The notes under the pieces were generated by a model. The model was not told the origin of the DNA and made no database searches. It worked only from the letters and a program-made list of their open reading frames with translations. DNA of 64,000 bases from contig NC_134541.1 in assembly GCF_050624435.1 (NCBI RefSeq), positions 13,096,995 through 13,160,994 on the forward strand, written 5' to 3'. Within the stretch, counting starts at the first letter, position 1, and each line of letters opens with the position of its first letter. The position numbers and the translations under genes were made by a program. Below, in pieces: positions 1 through 11,939 of this stretch. The stretch is from Tenrec ecaudatus (Eukaryota > Chordata > Mammalia > Afrosoricida > Tenrecidae).

Positions 1-193
1 CTCCCGCTGTGGCTTCTGTAACCGCCCAGGCGCCACCCACACCTGCACGCAGTGCTCAAAAGTTTCCTGTGACGCCTGCCTCAGCGCCTACCATTACGAC
101 CCCTGCTGCAAGCAGAGCGAGTTGCACAAGTTCATGCCCAACCACCAGCTGAACTACAAGTCCGCCTCGTTCTCCCACCTCGTGTACAGATAG
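1..193 (+). CDS. SPATA2: SPATA2, 3' end of last coding exon (partial)
   Basis: The frame starting at base 2 reads 63 codons and ends at TAG (191-193). It contains a cysteine-rich zinc finger beginning [10 protein letters not shown], with further Cys pairs in TCTQC, CDAC and DPCC, and ends SFSHLVYR before the stop. This matches the C-terminus of spermatogenesis-associated protein 2 as I know it. SPATA2 is a cytosolic adaptor that links the deubiquitinase CYLD to the HOIP subunit of the linear ubiquitin ligase LUBAC in TNF-receptor signalling. Only the terminal zinc-finger part is in the window; the N-terminal PUB-type region lies to the left. The neighbour on the opposite strand is SLC9A8, the expected mammalian order. 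The reading is open and intact, with no sign of decay. Confidence 0.93.
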   Translation, partial: SRCGFCNRPGATHTCTQCSKVSCDACLSAYHYDPCCKQSELHKFMPNHQLNYKSASFSHLVYR

Positions 194-896
194 ACCTGAC
201 CCAGCCCCTTCCTGCCACAAGGGCTACACCACTGACCTGCTTTCCCAGTGACCAGGGCCTACCCTTGCACACACATGTAGGGGCCAGGGGCACACGGGGG
301 TGCCACGCCACGTCATGTCATGCCACGCCATGTAGTTCACTCAGCTACCGGTGACTTCAACTGAGGCTGCTTTGTCATTTGACAAGGGAGAGAAGAGAGG
401 GTGGCACTTCCGTTCAGAGTCATTTTTTTTTGGCTTATTACTCCTTACTCAGATTTTGTGTGTGGTTGTTGCTTTTTGTTTAAGAAGAGGATTTTGATCT
501 CTGGGCCTCTCTGCCCCTCCCCGTCTCTCCGTGAAGCTACCTTGGACTGAGAAGGGCCCTTCAGGTCACTTCTGAGTGACCACCTGGGGAGTCGAGTTAG
601 CTAGAGGCCTGCTGGCTTGTGAAATGAGCCCTCCTGCCACACTGGGGCCTCTTCAATGGCTCACCCCTTCTCCGCCCAGTCCTGAGCCCAGCACCCTGAC
701 CTGGCCTCCCCGCCCCGGGCTTGAGAGGCCGCACAGAGCTCAGTGTTACCGAAGGTCCTGCTGTGGCCCGCTCAGCTGGTAGGTGCCCCACATCATCAGG
801 TGGACTTTCCACCACAGGATGAGCTCGCCTCCTCCCATTGTTTGCACATCCTAGTCTTACTGTACTGTAAATAGAGGTTTTTGAAATTTATTTTTA

Positions 897-902
897 AATA
901 AA
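897..902 (+). promoter_or_regulatory. SPATA2: Proximal poly(A) signal of SPATA2
   Basis: Canonical AATAAA in an A/T-rich stretch about 700 bases after the stop. It could give a short-UTR isoform. Use of this site is inferred from the hexamer alone. Confidence 0.5.
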
Positions 903-1341
903 TATTCAACTTGCCGCGTGTTTCAAAGTGGTTAAGAAAATTAATGATGTAGCTATTTATAAAGATGCCCTGGGTTCTTCTGTCTTCCGAGCGAGGGTCT
1001 CCGCCCTCTCGTATCATAGCCTCCACTCACTGCAGCCCGAGAGTCAAGGTGAATAATGGTTTGGGGCTGGGGAGGACCTGAGAAGATGTCCCTTTTTCTT
1101 GAGCTGGTGGAGCCACTCCGTCTCCCTTCCAGTAACTATACACCTACCTCCAGTGTGCATGGACCCTCAGCCTCGGTCCCAGCCTCTCCAGAGTCCTGGA
1201 GTCTTGTCAGAAGAATCATTCGAGATTCCCTCCACCCCTCCACTCAGCCCTCCTCTCGCCATGCCCGGGACTCACCTGCAGCAAGCTTTACCATCGTTTT
1301 GCACCAAAAGTCAGGAGTTGGCGTGCGTCCTTTAGTGAGAC

Positions 1342-1379
1342 GTCTCAGACACAGAACGGAGTCTCAGACACAGAGCGGA
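1342..1379 (+). repeat. 19-bp tandem duplication in SPATA2 3' UTR
   Basis: Two adjacent 19-base units beginning GTCTCAGACACAG differ at a single base (AACGGA versus AGCGGA). Only two units are present. Confidence 0.85.
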
Positions 1380-1716
1380 GCGTAAGCATTTCCCGGCCAC
1401 CACCTCGGGTGAATGAGTGACCCGGGTTCCCTCCTGGGGGTGCAGAACAGAAGTGAGGCAAGAGCTTGAAAAGAGAACGGCTCCCTGTAGACTAAGAAGA
1501 ACCGTGTTCCAGCACTCGGTGCTCGTGACGGACAGCATGTCAGCGGAACTCATGGGCAGAGGGTTTGCCAGTGGGATGCGGCTGTTTCATTCTGGAGCAA
1601 GTTCCAATCGGAGGTCACTGCTCATTTGCCCATGTCCTCCCAACTCAGCCGAATGATTTTAAGATTTCTCAGCTCTTCTATGGCTCTTTTAACTCTCATC
1701 TTGTAGAACATAACAT

Positions 1717-1920
1717 GGGAGCCCTGGTGGCACAGTCTTTAAAACATTTGGTGGCTGGCCTAAAGGTTGCCAGTTCCAACCCATCAGCCGCCCTCCGGGA
1801 GAAAGATGGCAGTCTGCTCCTGTTACGGTGACCGCCTTGGAAATCCTGTGGGGCAGTTCCACTCTGTCCTAGAGGGCCATGCTAAGTTGGCCTCCACTCG
1901 GCTCGACAGCACCAGCCCAG
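1717..1920 (+). repeat. AfroSINE, full-length, in SPATA2 3' UTR
   Basis: Begins GGAGCCCTGGTGGCACAG, has a tRNA-like B-box region (GGTTGCCAGTTCCAACC), then the afrotherian body ending near GGCTCGACAGCACCAGCC. It lies between the two SPATA2 poly(A) signals, so it is part of the long 3' UTR. Confidence 0.88.
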
Positions 1921-2362
1921 GTCGAGTACCTATAGACACACAAGGTGTACACACAGCTGAGTTTCAGCCAACTTGATCACGAAGACCAGCTCATTGCAGG
2001 GGACTCATCTTCGATGGTCGCACTTTCCATGTTCTTGGAGTGCCCATGCCTGTCCCGCTCCTGAGAGCTCTAGTGCCCTGGTTTTCCACTTTGTTTGTTC
2101 CTGCAGCACCCCTCCGACTCTCCCTCCCACCTGGAAGCCACGTAGCTCACAGTGACCAGCGCAGGAGTGAGGAGAGAACTCCAGCTGGGAGCGAGCAGAG
2201 TGCCCCATGCCCACGGAATGCTCTGACCACCTCCCTCTGGGTGTTTAGCTTGTTGAAGAGGTCGCTGTGATCGAGATAGTTAAATGTATGCTCATTTTAA
2301 AATGCACATGTTTTACATTTGGTTTATACCAATAGTTGCAGTGTTGAGATGATTTAAAAAAC

Positions 2363-2368
2363 AATAAA
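2363..2368 (+). promoter_or_regulatory. SPATA2: Distal poly(A) signal of SPATA2
   Basis: AATAAA inside an A-rich run, followed within 30-40 bases by T/G-rich sequence as expected for a cleavage site. It is the likelier main end because it gives the usual UTR length. Confidence 0.6.
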
Positions 2369-2605
2369 AATGTCTTCCATTGTTCAACACTGGGTTTGGG
2401 CATTCTGTTCCTGCTTCTCCGTCGTGCTTCCTGGTTAGCGTCGTGCCAGCCTGCTCTCGTTCCTGAGTTGCACGACGCACGTCTCCTACCGGGTGGGACA
2501 GAGTAACCTACCAGCCAGTGTGGACGGCTGACTCCGCGCCAGGCTCCGTGCACACTGCGGATCAGCCTCATCCCCTGTCCCTGATTCGGTCATCCTGGGA
2601 AGCAG

Positions 2606-2850
2606 GAGGGGCTCTGGTGGCACAAGGGTGAAGCGCTTGACTCCTAACCAAACGCCACACTCCTAGCGGCTCCACCACTCGAGCAGCCTGCTGCCATCGG
2701 CTCCCATAAAGATCCCAGAACCAGAGAAACCACCCTCTCTGCGCTCCATTCACTTCCGGCTCCGAGCCACCCTCGAGGCCCAGGGAAACTGCCCCTGCGG
2801 GTTTCTGAGGCGGTGAATCCTTACCAGAGCAGAGGCCTCATCTTTCCTAT
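2606..2850 (+). repeat. Degenerate AfroSINE fragments
   Basis: A forward fragment starts GGGGCTCTGGTGGCACAAGG near 2607. A reverse-type fragment (AACTGCCCCTGCGGGTTTCTGAGG) follows from about 2787. Together they look like two old, partly deleted copies in opposite orientations. Confidence 0.6.
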
Positions 2851-4329
2851 GGCAGTTCTGCTGGGTGCCACGGAGTCTCTGGGACGGCAGGCGGGCCGGG
2901 ATGACAAAGAAGCAGGTCTTTCCCTGCCTTAGCTAGTCTCCTTTTCCCAGTCCTCCCTCCCCCCCACCCCCGCTGGCTGGCATGAGAGGTGGGTCCTAAG
3001 TCATGCTGAATGACAGTTGGCGCTATAGAAAGATGGATTCCATCTGTAGTTCCGATCCACTTCACGGTCTCCCGAAGATGCCTCTGTTTACAGTGCTTTA
3101 ATGTGGAGAGCGTGGCCTCAGGCCCCCCCACTTTGGACAGAAGGTTCGCCAGCACCTTGATTCACGTCTCCTCAGGGCAGGCCAGCCTGCATTTCCCAGC
3201 CCCACAGCGCCAGGGATGACTTTGGAGAACCAGTGTAAGGTGAAGGTTCACTAAAAGCGAATGAGGGGCAGGTGTCCCCTGGCTGGCAGCAAGGGACCCA
3301 GTCTCTTCCTCCAACTCCTGTCGTGACAGACCCAATGTCCAGGCCTGGGCCCACCAAGGCCAGGTGCTGGGTTTGGCTGACACTGGCATAGGAAATGGTG
3401 TCTGTGCTCTCCACTGCTGACCCCAGGGCGTCTGCTCAGACAGGAGCCTCCTAGTGATGAACCCAAGCTGAGAGCATATGGTCTCATTTGCATGTGTAAA
3501 TGACACATATTTAAACATCATCAGGCCCACCAGCTTACTGCGCTGGCACTGGCCCTGCAGACTGCTCTGAGCCCCAGCCCATGTACCAGCAGGCTGTGTC
3601 TGAGGGTGGGGCGGGGGAGTTGAGAGCTGGGGCGGACACTGCATCCCGATCTCACTTAGCCCTGCTTCCTTGGGCAATAGGAAGCCTGAGCTTTGGTCGG
3701 AGACAGGCACCCCGACTCAAGACTGCATTTCCCAGCCTCTGTGCACCCGACCCAGCTTGTCAGTCTCCCCCAGGATGCACAGGGGGAGGGCAGGCTCCCT
3801 TCCTGGCTGTGAGGAGGGTGGAGCCACTGTCTGAAACCTGAGGGAGAGCCAGGTGAAGAGGATGTGGGGGCTCTGGGGCTTCAGAATGTTCTTCACTAAA
3901 GAAAAAGCATATATGAGCAACGAGGTGTTAAAATGACCCATCTTCAAAGAGAACCCAAGTTAAAACATGACACCTGTCCTTCCAGTCAGTTCTTCTTCCC
4001 TGTCTGTGAAAACGTGCCACTCAGCCAGTCAGACGCAAAAGCCTGCCACTCAGCCAGTCAGACGCAGTGACCGGTGTAGGGCCCGGGCTGTCAGTCTTTA
4101 CCGACTCAGGCAGCCTCATCCGTCCACTGTGGGGCCCAGTGCATATCTCCGAGCCTGGGAGGCCGGCACGGGGTTTTGAAGTCTGCTCCTCTGACTCCAT
4201 GTGGATATGTCAGACTCACTGTTGTCAGAAGGTAAAAGCCAACTTCTGGAGACTGCTTGTTTTCATTTGTTGGGGTATGAAAACCAGGGCAGATGACCTT
4301 ATGAGTCATCAAGTGGCGTAAGGGCTTGG
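2851..4329. other. Intergenic, no gene seen
   Basis: Between the SPATA2 end and a LINE remnant. All open frames here are short, lack recognisable protein features and overlap on both strands. The only structure noted is a 23-bp direct repeat at 4015-4037 and 4044-4066 (unit spacing 29 bases). Confidence 0.6.
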
Positions 4330-4490
4330 GGGGAGGGGCCACAGAGGTGAAGGAGATGATGCCAAGGGGTCCATGTAGAAAAAGAATGGAAACCGATTGT
4401 GGCAGCAAATGTACAATTCTGCTGGACGTGATTGAACTATGGGATGATTTATGTATTAACCCCAATTCATTAAAAATAAAGTGTAAAATG
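4330..4490 (+). repeat. LINE 3'-end fragment (tenrec-type AATAAA tail), diverged
   Basis: Matches in order the 3' end seen more fully at 42297-43088: a GATGCCAAGGGG segment, CAGCAAATGTACAA, then a T-rich segment and an AATAAAG tail. It is old and interrupted by small indels. Confidence 0.5.
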
Positions 4491-4504
4491 TGAAAGAAAA
4501 AAGC

Positions 4505-4897
4505 CAACCTCAAAAACTGAAAACTCACCGCCAATTCTGACTCGTAGCTAGAACGAGGGTAAAACTGCCCCTGTGGATTTCTGAGGCTCAGTCTTTACAG
4601 GAGTGGAAAGCCTTAGTTTTTGCTCATGGAGAGGCTGGTGGTTTCAAACTGTTGACCTTGCAGCTCAACATGTAACCCAGTATGACACCAAAAAACCCAA
4701 AACCAAATTCATTGCCATCAAGTTGATTGATGTCAGCTCACAGCACCCCTTAGGACAGGGCAGAACTGTGGCTTTCCGCGATGAGCTGTTTACAGTAGTA
4801 GAAAGCCCTGACTTTTCCTTATGGAGGGGCTGGTGGTTTTGAACTGCTGACCTTGCAGTTAGCAACCCAATGTGTAACCACTGTACCACCAGGGAGT
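4505..4897 (-). repeat. Two AfroSINEs in tandem, same orientation
   Basis: Copy one spans about 4505-4688 and copy two about 4699-4897. Both show the reverse-complement signature: a CATCAAGTTGATT-like start, GGGCAGAACTG, a TAGAAAGCC segment, GCTGACCTTGCAG (B-box region) and an end near CCACCAGGGAG. Confidence 0.85.
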
Positions 4898-5437
4898 TTT
4901 TTTAAAAACCCAACTGGAAACAAACCCAACTGGAAGTGGTGTGAACAATAAGGGCGTTTATTGCCTCACATGTGAACTCAGGAGGAAGGCAGTTCTGGGA
5001 TTGGTTAATGCATTGGTGCTACCCCTGGGACAATCTATTTCTGCAAAGTTGGCCATGGGAGCACAGCCGTCCTGACACACACAGGGCCCGGGAATTGGCC
5101 TTGGGGGTCGTTTTTTAGCCTTCAAGACCAGAGGCAGGAGCGTGGAGAAGGTGGCATGTGGTGCTGATGGGTGCCCCGGTCAGTGACCTGTGTACACTAG
5201 GAGGAAGCAGCCCGGTCCCGTGCCGTCAGCACAGCTGCTCTCCCGTGGGAGCCATGGGAGCAGGGGAGTGTCCAGGGCCAGCCAGGACGTTGAAAGGACC
5301 TGCTACACAGCGTGGGTTCTCTGAGCGAAGGCGATGACCGGCACAGGGAGAAATATGGCCGGTGGACAAGTAGCAGGTCTGCCACATTAGGGACTCATGG
5401 GCGCGTGTCTGGGGAGAGCTGTGTGAAGGCTGAAAAG

Positions 5438-5563
5438 CCACCAAACTCACTGCCGTCAAGTTGGTTCTGACGCACCGCGACTGGATAGGGGAGGGTAGAC
5501 CTGCCCGTGGGTTTGCGAGACTCTAAGTGGTCACGGGCCAAGAGGGTAAGCACTGTGCCACCG
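5438..5563 (-). repeat. AfroSINE with central deletion
   Basis: Starts CCAAACTCACTGCCGTCAAG and ends CACTGTGCCACC, but lacks the middle third of the element. Confidence 0.7.
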
Positions 5564-8524
5564 TTTGATTGCTCAGCCTTTCAGAGGGTGAAGTTCTTGT
5601 CTGCCAATAAGGTGGTGTGGAGCTGGCCTGATCTAGATGGAACCTCGTTAATAGCCAGCCCATGCTCTGCCCTTCCTTATCTGTCACCGATCCTGTGGAC
5701 GGGCAGAGATGCTCTCTATTTTCCACCGTTTCCATGGGCTGCCAGGGTAACCATTTTGGAGTCAGGCTTTACATACCTGTCATCTTGCCCTCAGAGTCGG
5801 CTCCCGAGTGGGACTGCTACACCCAAACGGGTCCCAGCATTTGATAGGCTGTCAGGTCACCATGCCGACCTCTGGAAAGTTTGAACACGTGGACCCTGCC
5901 ATAGTCAACCCAGGGTGTATTTGTGTGTGCACGTTTGGTTGATAACCAATGACCCAGTGTCTTCCCGACTCATGTTTGGATGAAGAGAACCAGGTCTGTC
6001 TAGACTGAGGGCAAAATCCAGGGTTTCCTGTGTGGCCTCCCTGAGCAGGGAGGGTTGGCAGAGGCCAGCCTGCTCTCCGGCAGGCCCATGAATAGCCATT
6101 AAGAGGACCCTCCCACTGCCCACCAGCTGGCCCTCTACCGTTGAGATTGCCTTTGATCAACAAGAAAGGCTGTTGAGGCCAGAGAAGGGAGGTACCTGCT
6201 GAGCGGGGTAACAGTCTGAGCTGGACCAGGACTCAGGTGGCCTGGGTTCTGGCTTTTCAGTGGCCTCACAGTGACAGGAGGAGGTCACATAGTACATCTC
6301 AGAAAGGGGTCTGAGGCAAATGCTGGCTGGGAATTCTCCCCAGCTGCCTCTGCAGAAAGCCCATCAGGGTGGGAAGACAATTTCGTGGACCCCCGTTTTG
6401 CCATCTTTAAAATGGGGCCTTGACTAGCATGCCTCCTGTGAACCACCCCTGAAAGATTCTGGCGGACCCCTACTGCCAGGCCCTGCTGGCCTGGGCATAA
6501 ACCCTGGCAAACTGCTGCTCAGAGCAGTGTGGTCCAGCCGCCCCGCCTCTAGGGCAAGCATGGCAGCACTCGGTGCTCCGAGGGCCTCACAGCATCACTT
6601 GGAAAGCAGGAGCCTGGAGACAGGTGCCCGCCGTGTCCCCCAAGGACGGCCCTGTAGCTGCTGGCTATGGGGAATGACCCCAGAAAGACCGTTAAAAGGA
6701 AAACCATGCCGGGGGGCAGCTGCTGGAGGGGTGGGGAGGGAACTGGCTGGAGGGGGTGGGCAGACTTTACATGGCACACCCTGTTCTAGGTGTTTCAGGG
6801 GACAAAAGACCCCAAATCTCAAATAGGATTTAAGGAAGATATTAAATCTTAACAGGGCAAAGGCACGAAAGACTATCCCCTGGAGGAGGGAGACCATTGG
6901 CACGGGGTCTTCATTGTGTCCCAGGATTTCCAGAAAGTCGGCCCCAGGTGGAAGGCAATAAACTGCCACGAAAGCATGACTGACAGCTGAACAAGAGGTC
7001 ATGTGGCAGGCGAGACCGCCACAACCCGGGAATGAGACCATGACTGGGACACACGCATGATGTTAGACAAGAGCTTAGAAGATTGGTCCAAGGCCCTCTG
7101 ACCAGTCAGGAGTGACGACCATGGGACCCTAGCACCCTTCTCACTAGGGGAACTCTCTGGCAAGTCCCCAGACCCTGGTGGTTTTCCCCTGGCAGTAGTC
7201 CACTGTCTGAGAGCAGAGCCATTGAGACTGCTGGTTCAGGGTCAGAAGGAATTCAACGGAGGCTTGAACGTATGCGGAGACTTGAAAATGGATGAAATGT
7301 AAGCCACAGTGACCTGCAAACTGAGTGCTCACAAATTCAGCCCTAATTCAAGGGCACCCATTGCTTCTTACCTATTGAAAACGGAGAGCCTACAGCCCTG
7401 GTCTCAGCCCCAGGCTGTGTCTTTCTGGGCTCTGAAGGAAGGTCTTAGGTTTTTAATTTTTAGAAAAATGAATTAATTTACTTAAGTGTTTGCGTGCGCG
7501 TGCGTGTGTAGACGGGGTGTCCCAGAGGGCCTGCTCCACCAGCCAGACTAAGGTCAAGGATCACGTGGCCATTTTCCCCCTAGCTCCCCTATGGGCTGAC
7601 TCATCAGTGACCCTCTCCAGACTTCCTGGCCTTAGGAAAACCCTCCTCCCTCGCTAGCACTTTCCACGAGGCTCTCGGAGCTGGGAAGATGGATGTGTGT
7701 GAAAGTACCCAGTTCCCTCTGTGGCAGGCCAACTTCCATCATCCCTGACCCTAGCCTCCCTCGTTGCCAGCACCCCCAACACCCCCTCAAGTCTGTGTCA
7801 TTGTCCTGCAGTTTCTTGGAGCCCTGGCCTCTCAAGTGAACATGGGCCACTGGCTCCCGTGGGCAGTGTGTTCTCCTGAAGAACCTGTGATGTGGCATCA
7901 AAGTAAACTAGGAAGGCAGACCAGACATGGACGGAGCTATTTGGGAATTGTTGGTTAATGAACATGCACACCACACACGGCGCTGGAAGCAGAGTGGCCC
8001 ATCTTCACCCAGCCCTGGGTCCCCTCCTCCTGCTCCTACTGACCCACCTGTGGAAAGGCAGGCAGGCAAGCAGGCTGTGCGCTTCCTGCGTTGGCTGTGG
8101 AAGGGGAGGCAGCCCTGGAGGGTGCCTGGGGCAGGATGGGGCCTTGCTGCTTTTACTTTGACTGCCTGTGCCTTTTCTGTGTTACTGCGAGCAGCTCCAG
8201 ACATCTTCTGGGAGCATGGGCTCTCAACAAATCAATGCCCCGGTCATTGGATGGTGCAGCCCTGTGGGTCCAGTGGGCAGGTCCCCAGGGGCTGAGGGCT
8301 GGCCCTTCCAGCAGGGGCCAGACACAGGTGGGTACTGCCCCGAGCCCCTCTGCTTGATCTCAAGTGCTCCTCCCAAGCCTGCTGACCCACAGCCGGGCTT
8401 CTCGTCAATGCATGTTGCTGGGGTTGCCCTCTCAGCTGGCCTGTGCAAGGTGCCCTGGGAACTCGTCAGCGCTCGTGCCTCACGGGCACTGCAGCTCTTA
8501 CCAGTGAGAAGATAGAGACGGGCG
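5564..8524. other. Intergenic between convergent SPATA2 and SLC9A8
   Basis: No exon or conserved frame is recognised. A MIR-like tail (CCATCTTTAAAATGGGG) lies near 6400-6420, and a short alternating GCGTGCGCGTGCGTGTG run sits near 7490-7507. The rest is unassigned unique-looking sequence. Confidence 0.55.
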
Positions 8525-11227
8525 GTTCTGAACGTTCACTTTTATTCCTAAATAAATACATAAATACCCAGTGGCACGACTGTTCCTTCCAGTTCTGAAA
8601 GCTCTCCAGATTCAGAGTGACTGTGTCCGCAGTCATGTCCCGACTCCAGCTCACAGGCCAAGGGGGGCACGCCTGCTTACAGGTCCGTAAAACAGTACTG
8701 TAAACAATCCTCTCCTCTGACAAACAAACAAAATACCCAGAAAGGTTCTGACTGACCTTGTGGACAGGTCAAGTTCTGCGGGAGCCATGTCGGCAGGAAG
8801 TGACAAGTCCTTTGGTATAACTGAGGACAGTCACCTGCCCGGTAAGGAGCTGCCTCAGGGCTAACGGCTTTCCTGAGGGCCCATCTACATGCATCTGCAT
8901 TGTCCACAACCTCCACCCCCAGCAGACCTGAGACCTGCACACAGGCACCTGCAGCGGTGTCCCCTGCAGGGGATGATGGGGAGTGGGTGAGATGATGGTG
9001 GGGGGCAGGAAAGGCTGCAAACATCGGGCGAGGTCATGTTTGCCTCAGCCAGCTGCCTGGGCTATGGAGACTGGGTTCTTGGCGGGCTCTGTCAGATTCC
9101 CTTTGCCTTTCCTGCCAGCAGAGAGCCTGAGGCGCAGGGGGAGAGGCAGGGGTGGGGGTGGCAGCTGGGCCTCCCTACTGCCTTTGAAGACCTCCTAGGC
9201 AGAACTAGGGCTCTCAGAGCCCCTGCTGGGGACCAGCTTAGAGCAGGTGCCTCGCCAGTCCCACTGCACTCAGGCTGTGCCAGGTGCCAAACCCCACGGA
9301 AGCGTGGGCCTGGATTCTGATTCTGTGTGGTCAAACCCTGCTGATGGTACCCTGATGTAGGTGGAGGAGGAACCCCATGCCCCAGCCCTGCATTCTGCTT
9401 GGCACACAGGACCTGCCTGCCACCTGCCAGCCAGTCAGGGCCAGCTGGCGCGGGTAGCACTCCCAAATGCAGAGCCTGGCAGGTTTGGGGGAGAGTTGGG
9501 TGTTGTTTTGCCCCTGGGCTGGGTGTCTGAGCTACCCAGCCTGGCCCTGTGGGCAGTCAGTGTGAGGCCACACACCTTCAACAGCCAGACGACAGAATGC
9601 TACTCCAGGGGTTCCAAGTCACAGGACTGCTGTGGTAAAGAGGCCAGCTTTCCCAAAGGCCGAGTGGCTTCTCCACGCCCTTCAGCTCCCCAGCAGGCTG
9701 CCTCACCCTTACTGTGCGCTAGAACCCCTCCCACGGCCTAGCCTGAGTCGATGGCGGCCCTCACATGACAGATTTCCTGGGCATGCTGACGGTGGATGGC
9801 AACCAGTTTGGATCTGCAGTCAGATTTTAGAAATCCACCAGCAAAATAAGTTGCTGAGGCCTTTCCTTGCAAACCTTTAAAGAAACCCTCCTACCTGCTG
9901 CTGAGTCCGCACTTGGCCAGCAGAGGGCAGAAGAGGCCTCTAGGAAGGTGCCCACAGCAAAGCCCAGCCCACAGTGACACCTGGCAGCACCCCAGACCCT
10001 GGCCAAGATATAAGGGGGACACAAACCTAACAAGCTAGTGAATTTTCAAGGCCACTTCCATCTCTGAGATCATCCCAACAGCAAGTGGCTCCTGAACTGG
10101 CCTGTGGGAGAACAATCCCGAGGACAGGCCTCCTACCGGGCAGACTCTGCCCCTGCCCCCAAACCCACCTGGATCCCCTGCGATGGGGTTCTTCCCCCAC
10201 TTCTTTCTTCTGAGAGGACCTGGTGGAGACCCAATTATGACTTCAGGTCCCTGAGGCGCGGGGTTGGGGATGGGGTGTACACGTGGGAGGGAGGGGGGCA
10301 GCAGGCATGGCCACTGTCCCAGGGCTGACCTCTGCCCAGCGCCTTGTTGAGCTGGGCTCCAGTCTGCAGATGGCCGGGTACCAGACAGCAGCTAATGGGG
10401 CAGAGGAGGACGATGAAGGAAACCCCAATGAACCGAGGCGGTGGCGGCAGGCCAATGGTAGACAGCTGAATAATCAAGAACACTTGGACAGGGGACAATC
10501 GTGTGTGTGTGTGTTTAGGGGGCAGTGGTAGAGGTGTGTGATGGCTGGGCACGGGCACGCACTACCACATAAACGTGCAAGAATGTGAACTGGATTGAGA
10601 GCAGCTCAGACCTGCAGGAGTGCTGTAGCGCTGGCATTTCCCTCTAGAGGGCGCTCTGACCCCACGGGCCAGGCGCTCTCCTCCAGTAGGTTCTAGAAAA
10701 TGCCAGTCTGCCATGCGCCCTGGGTTAAGCCAGGATGAGCCTTCACAGATTCACAGAGAAAGGCTGCCACTTGGCGAGCCAGTCCGACAGAGTTGGAAAA
10801 GCCACTCTGTTGTCGTCCTTGGGAGTGTGAGGGCTCGAGGTTTCTGCGCCCCTCCCAGCTTGTTCCCACAGGGAGGTGCCCTGGTGGCACTGCGGAGGGA
10901 CTCTTCCTCTCTGCACCCCAGCACCCACACAGAAGCCGAAGGCAGCGTCTGACCTGGGTCGGGGTCGCCCCAATCTGTGGGCTGCGTGCGAGGTGATGCT
11001 GAGAGCAGAGACCAACCTGACCTGGTAAGGATGGGGAGGGGGCGCTGGCATCAGAAGCCCCTGACTCCACAGGCCTGGGGGCCCGTGGCCTTCCCTCACT
11101 GGTGCTGTCCCTCTGGGCAGAGGCTGCCTCCCGTGGTCCTTGCAGGCTGGCTGTCCAAGGGCAGCACGCACCCCTCTTGGGAGCGGGAGGGTGGTGGGGG
11201 GCAGCCTGTGGCCCCGGCGACCGTGGG
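8525..11227 (-). other. SLC9A8: SLC9A8 3' UTR
   Basis: Follows the TGA stop (11228-11230) on the - strand and runs to an AATAAA at 8541-8546, the first convincing signal with A/T-rich surroundings. The cleavage point is estimated. No recognisable SINE is seen in these 2.7 kb, in contrast to the intergenic DNA on its left; this is weak support for its being retained UTR. Confidence 0.6.
8541..8546 (-). promoter_or_regulatory. SLC9A8: Poly(A) signal of SLC9A8
   Basis: TTTATT on the + strand is AATAAA on the - strand. Just upstream in the transcript (8549-8565) are three ATTTA pentamers, an AU-rich element arrangement. Confidence 0.6.
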
Positions 11228-11335
11228 TCAGAGCAGCTCCTGCTCGTCGTCCTCAGAGCCCGAGGGGCCCTGGCGCACCTCCTCGTACCACTTGTTGGTG
11301 AGGGTTTTCATCTGGATGCGTCCATGGTGGAGGTC
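11228..11335 (-). CDS. SLC9A8: SLC9A8 exon 16 (last coding exon)
   Basis: Encodes about residues 547-581, starting DLHHGRIQMKTLTNKWYEE and ending in the acidic tail SEDDEQELL, then TGA. The acceptor is AG at 11336-11337 after CTTGCCCC. The cytoplasmic C-terminus carries the acidic cluster and a terminal Leu-Leu, a composition often linked to Golgi/endosome sorting (inference). Phase 0 at its 5' edge. Confidence 0.95.
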   Translation of the reverse strand, partial: DLHHGRIQMKTLTNKWYEEVRQGPSGSEDDEQELL

Positions 11336-11939
11336 CTGGGGCAAGAGACACAATTAGTGTCCGGGGGGCAGTGCCTAGGCAGGGGGGAGGCCTGGAGAGG
11401 GAGGGTGTGTGGGTGTGGTGTAAGAGTGCGAGTGTGAGAGACAGATCTATGAGGTGCCGGGGGTCGTTAAGAAGTTGAGCCTGGGCGGCAGGGTGGTGTG
11501 GCCTCAGGAGCACGCTTCTAGTACCAGAAGGGCTCAGCCTCAGTTTGGCAGTGTGACCTCGGGGGACTCCCTCACCTCTCTGGGTAGCATGGGCTGTTGG
11601 GAGAATTAATGGAAGCCACCAGTGGGTGGGGAGATGGCAGCTGGGATAGTGCTGACAATGTGCTCTGACTGCCAGCAGCCAGGGAGGCAACGTTACCCCC
11701 TTGCTTCCACCCAAGGTAGGCTAAGCATCTGAGCTAAGCTTGCCCTAGTTTGGCCCTGTCCCTGCAAGGGACATCAGTCACTGACACCCAGAGGGACAGA
11801 CCACCAGGCCCAGGGCCCTGGCTAGGCTGGAGAGCCCTGGGACCCACATCCTAGTGGGTCACCAGGAGAAGCACGCTGTGCCTCGAGAGCAGGCGCCCTT
11901 TCCCCAGCACTGAACAGGGCAGTCAGGGAAAGCACCCAC
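11336..11939 (-). other. SLC9A8 intron 15
   Basis: GT-AG intron. It contains a MIR-like stretch near 11500-11600 (CAGTGTGACCTCGGGGGACT, then CTCACCTCTCTGGGTA). Nothing else is recognised. Confidence 0.7.

Larger units (their letters stand above)
194..2385 (+). other. SPATA2: SPATA2 3' UTR
   Basis: Non-coding sequence follows the stop codon, with two AATAAA signals at 897-902 and 2363-2368. The distal end is inferred about 15-20 bases after the second signal, where a GT-rich stretch follows. The length without the inserted AfroSINE is about 2 kb, which fits my memory of the human transcript. The UTR contains a 19-bp tandem duplication at 1342-1379. No conserved coding frame is seen. Confidence 0.65.

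Noticed and set aside
1717-1790. tRNA-like sequence at AfroSINE heads
   Set aside because: The B-box-like region belongs to the tRNA-derived SINE head. No intact cloverleaf or independent tRNA gene was seen in the window.
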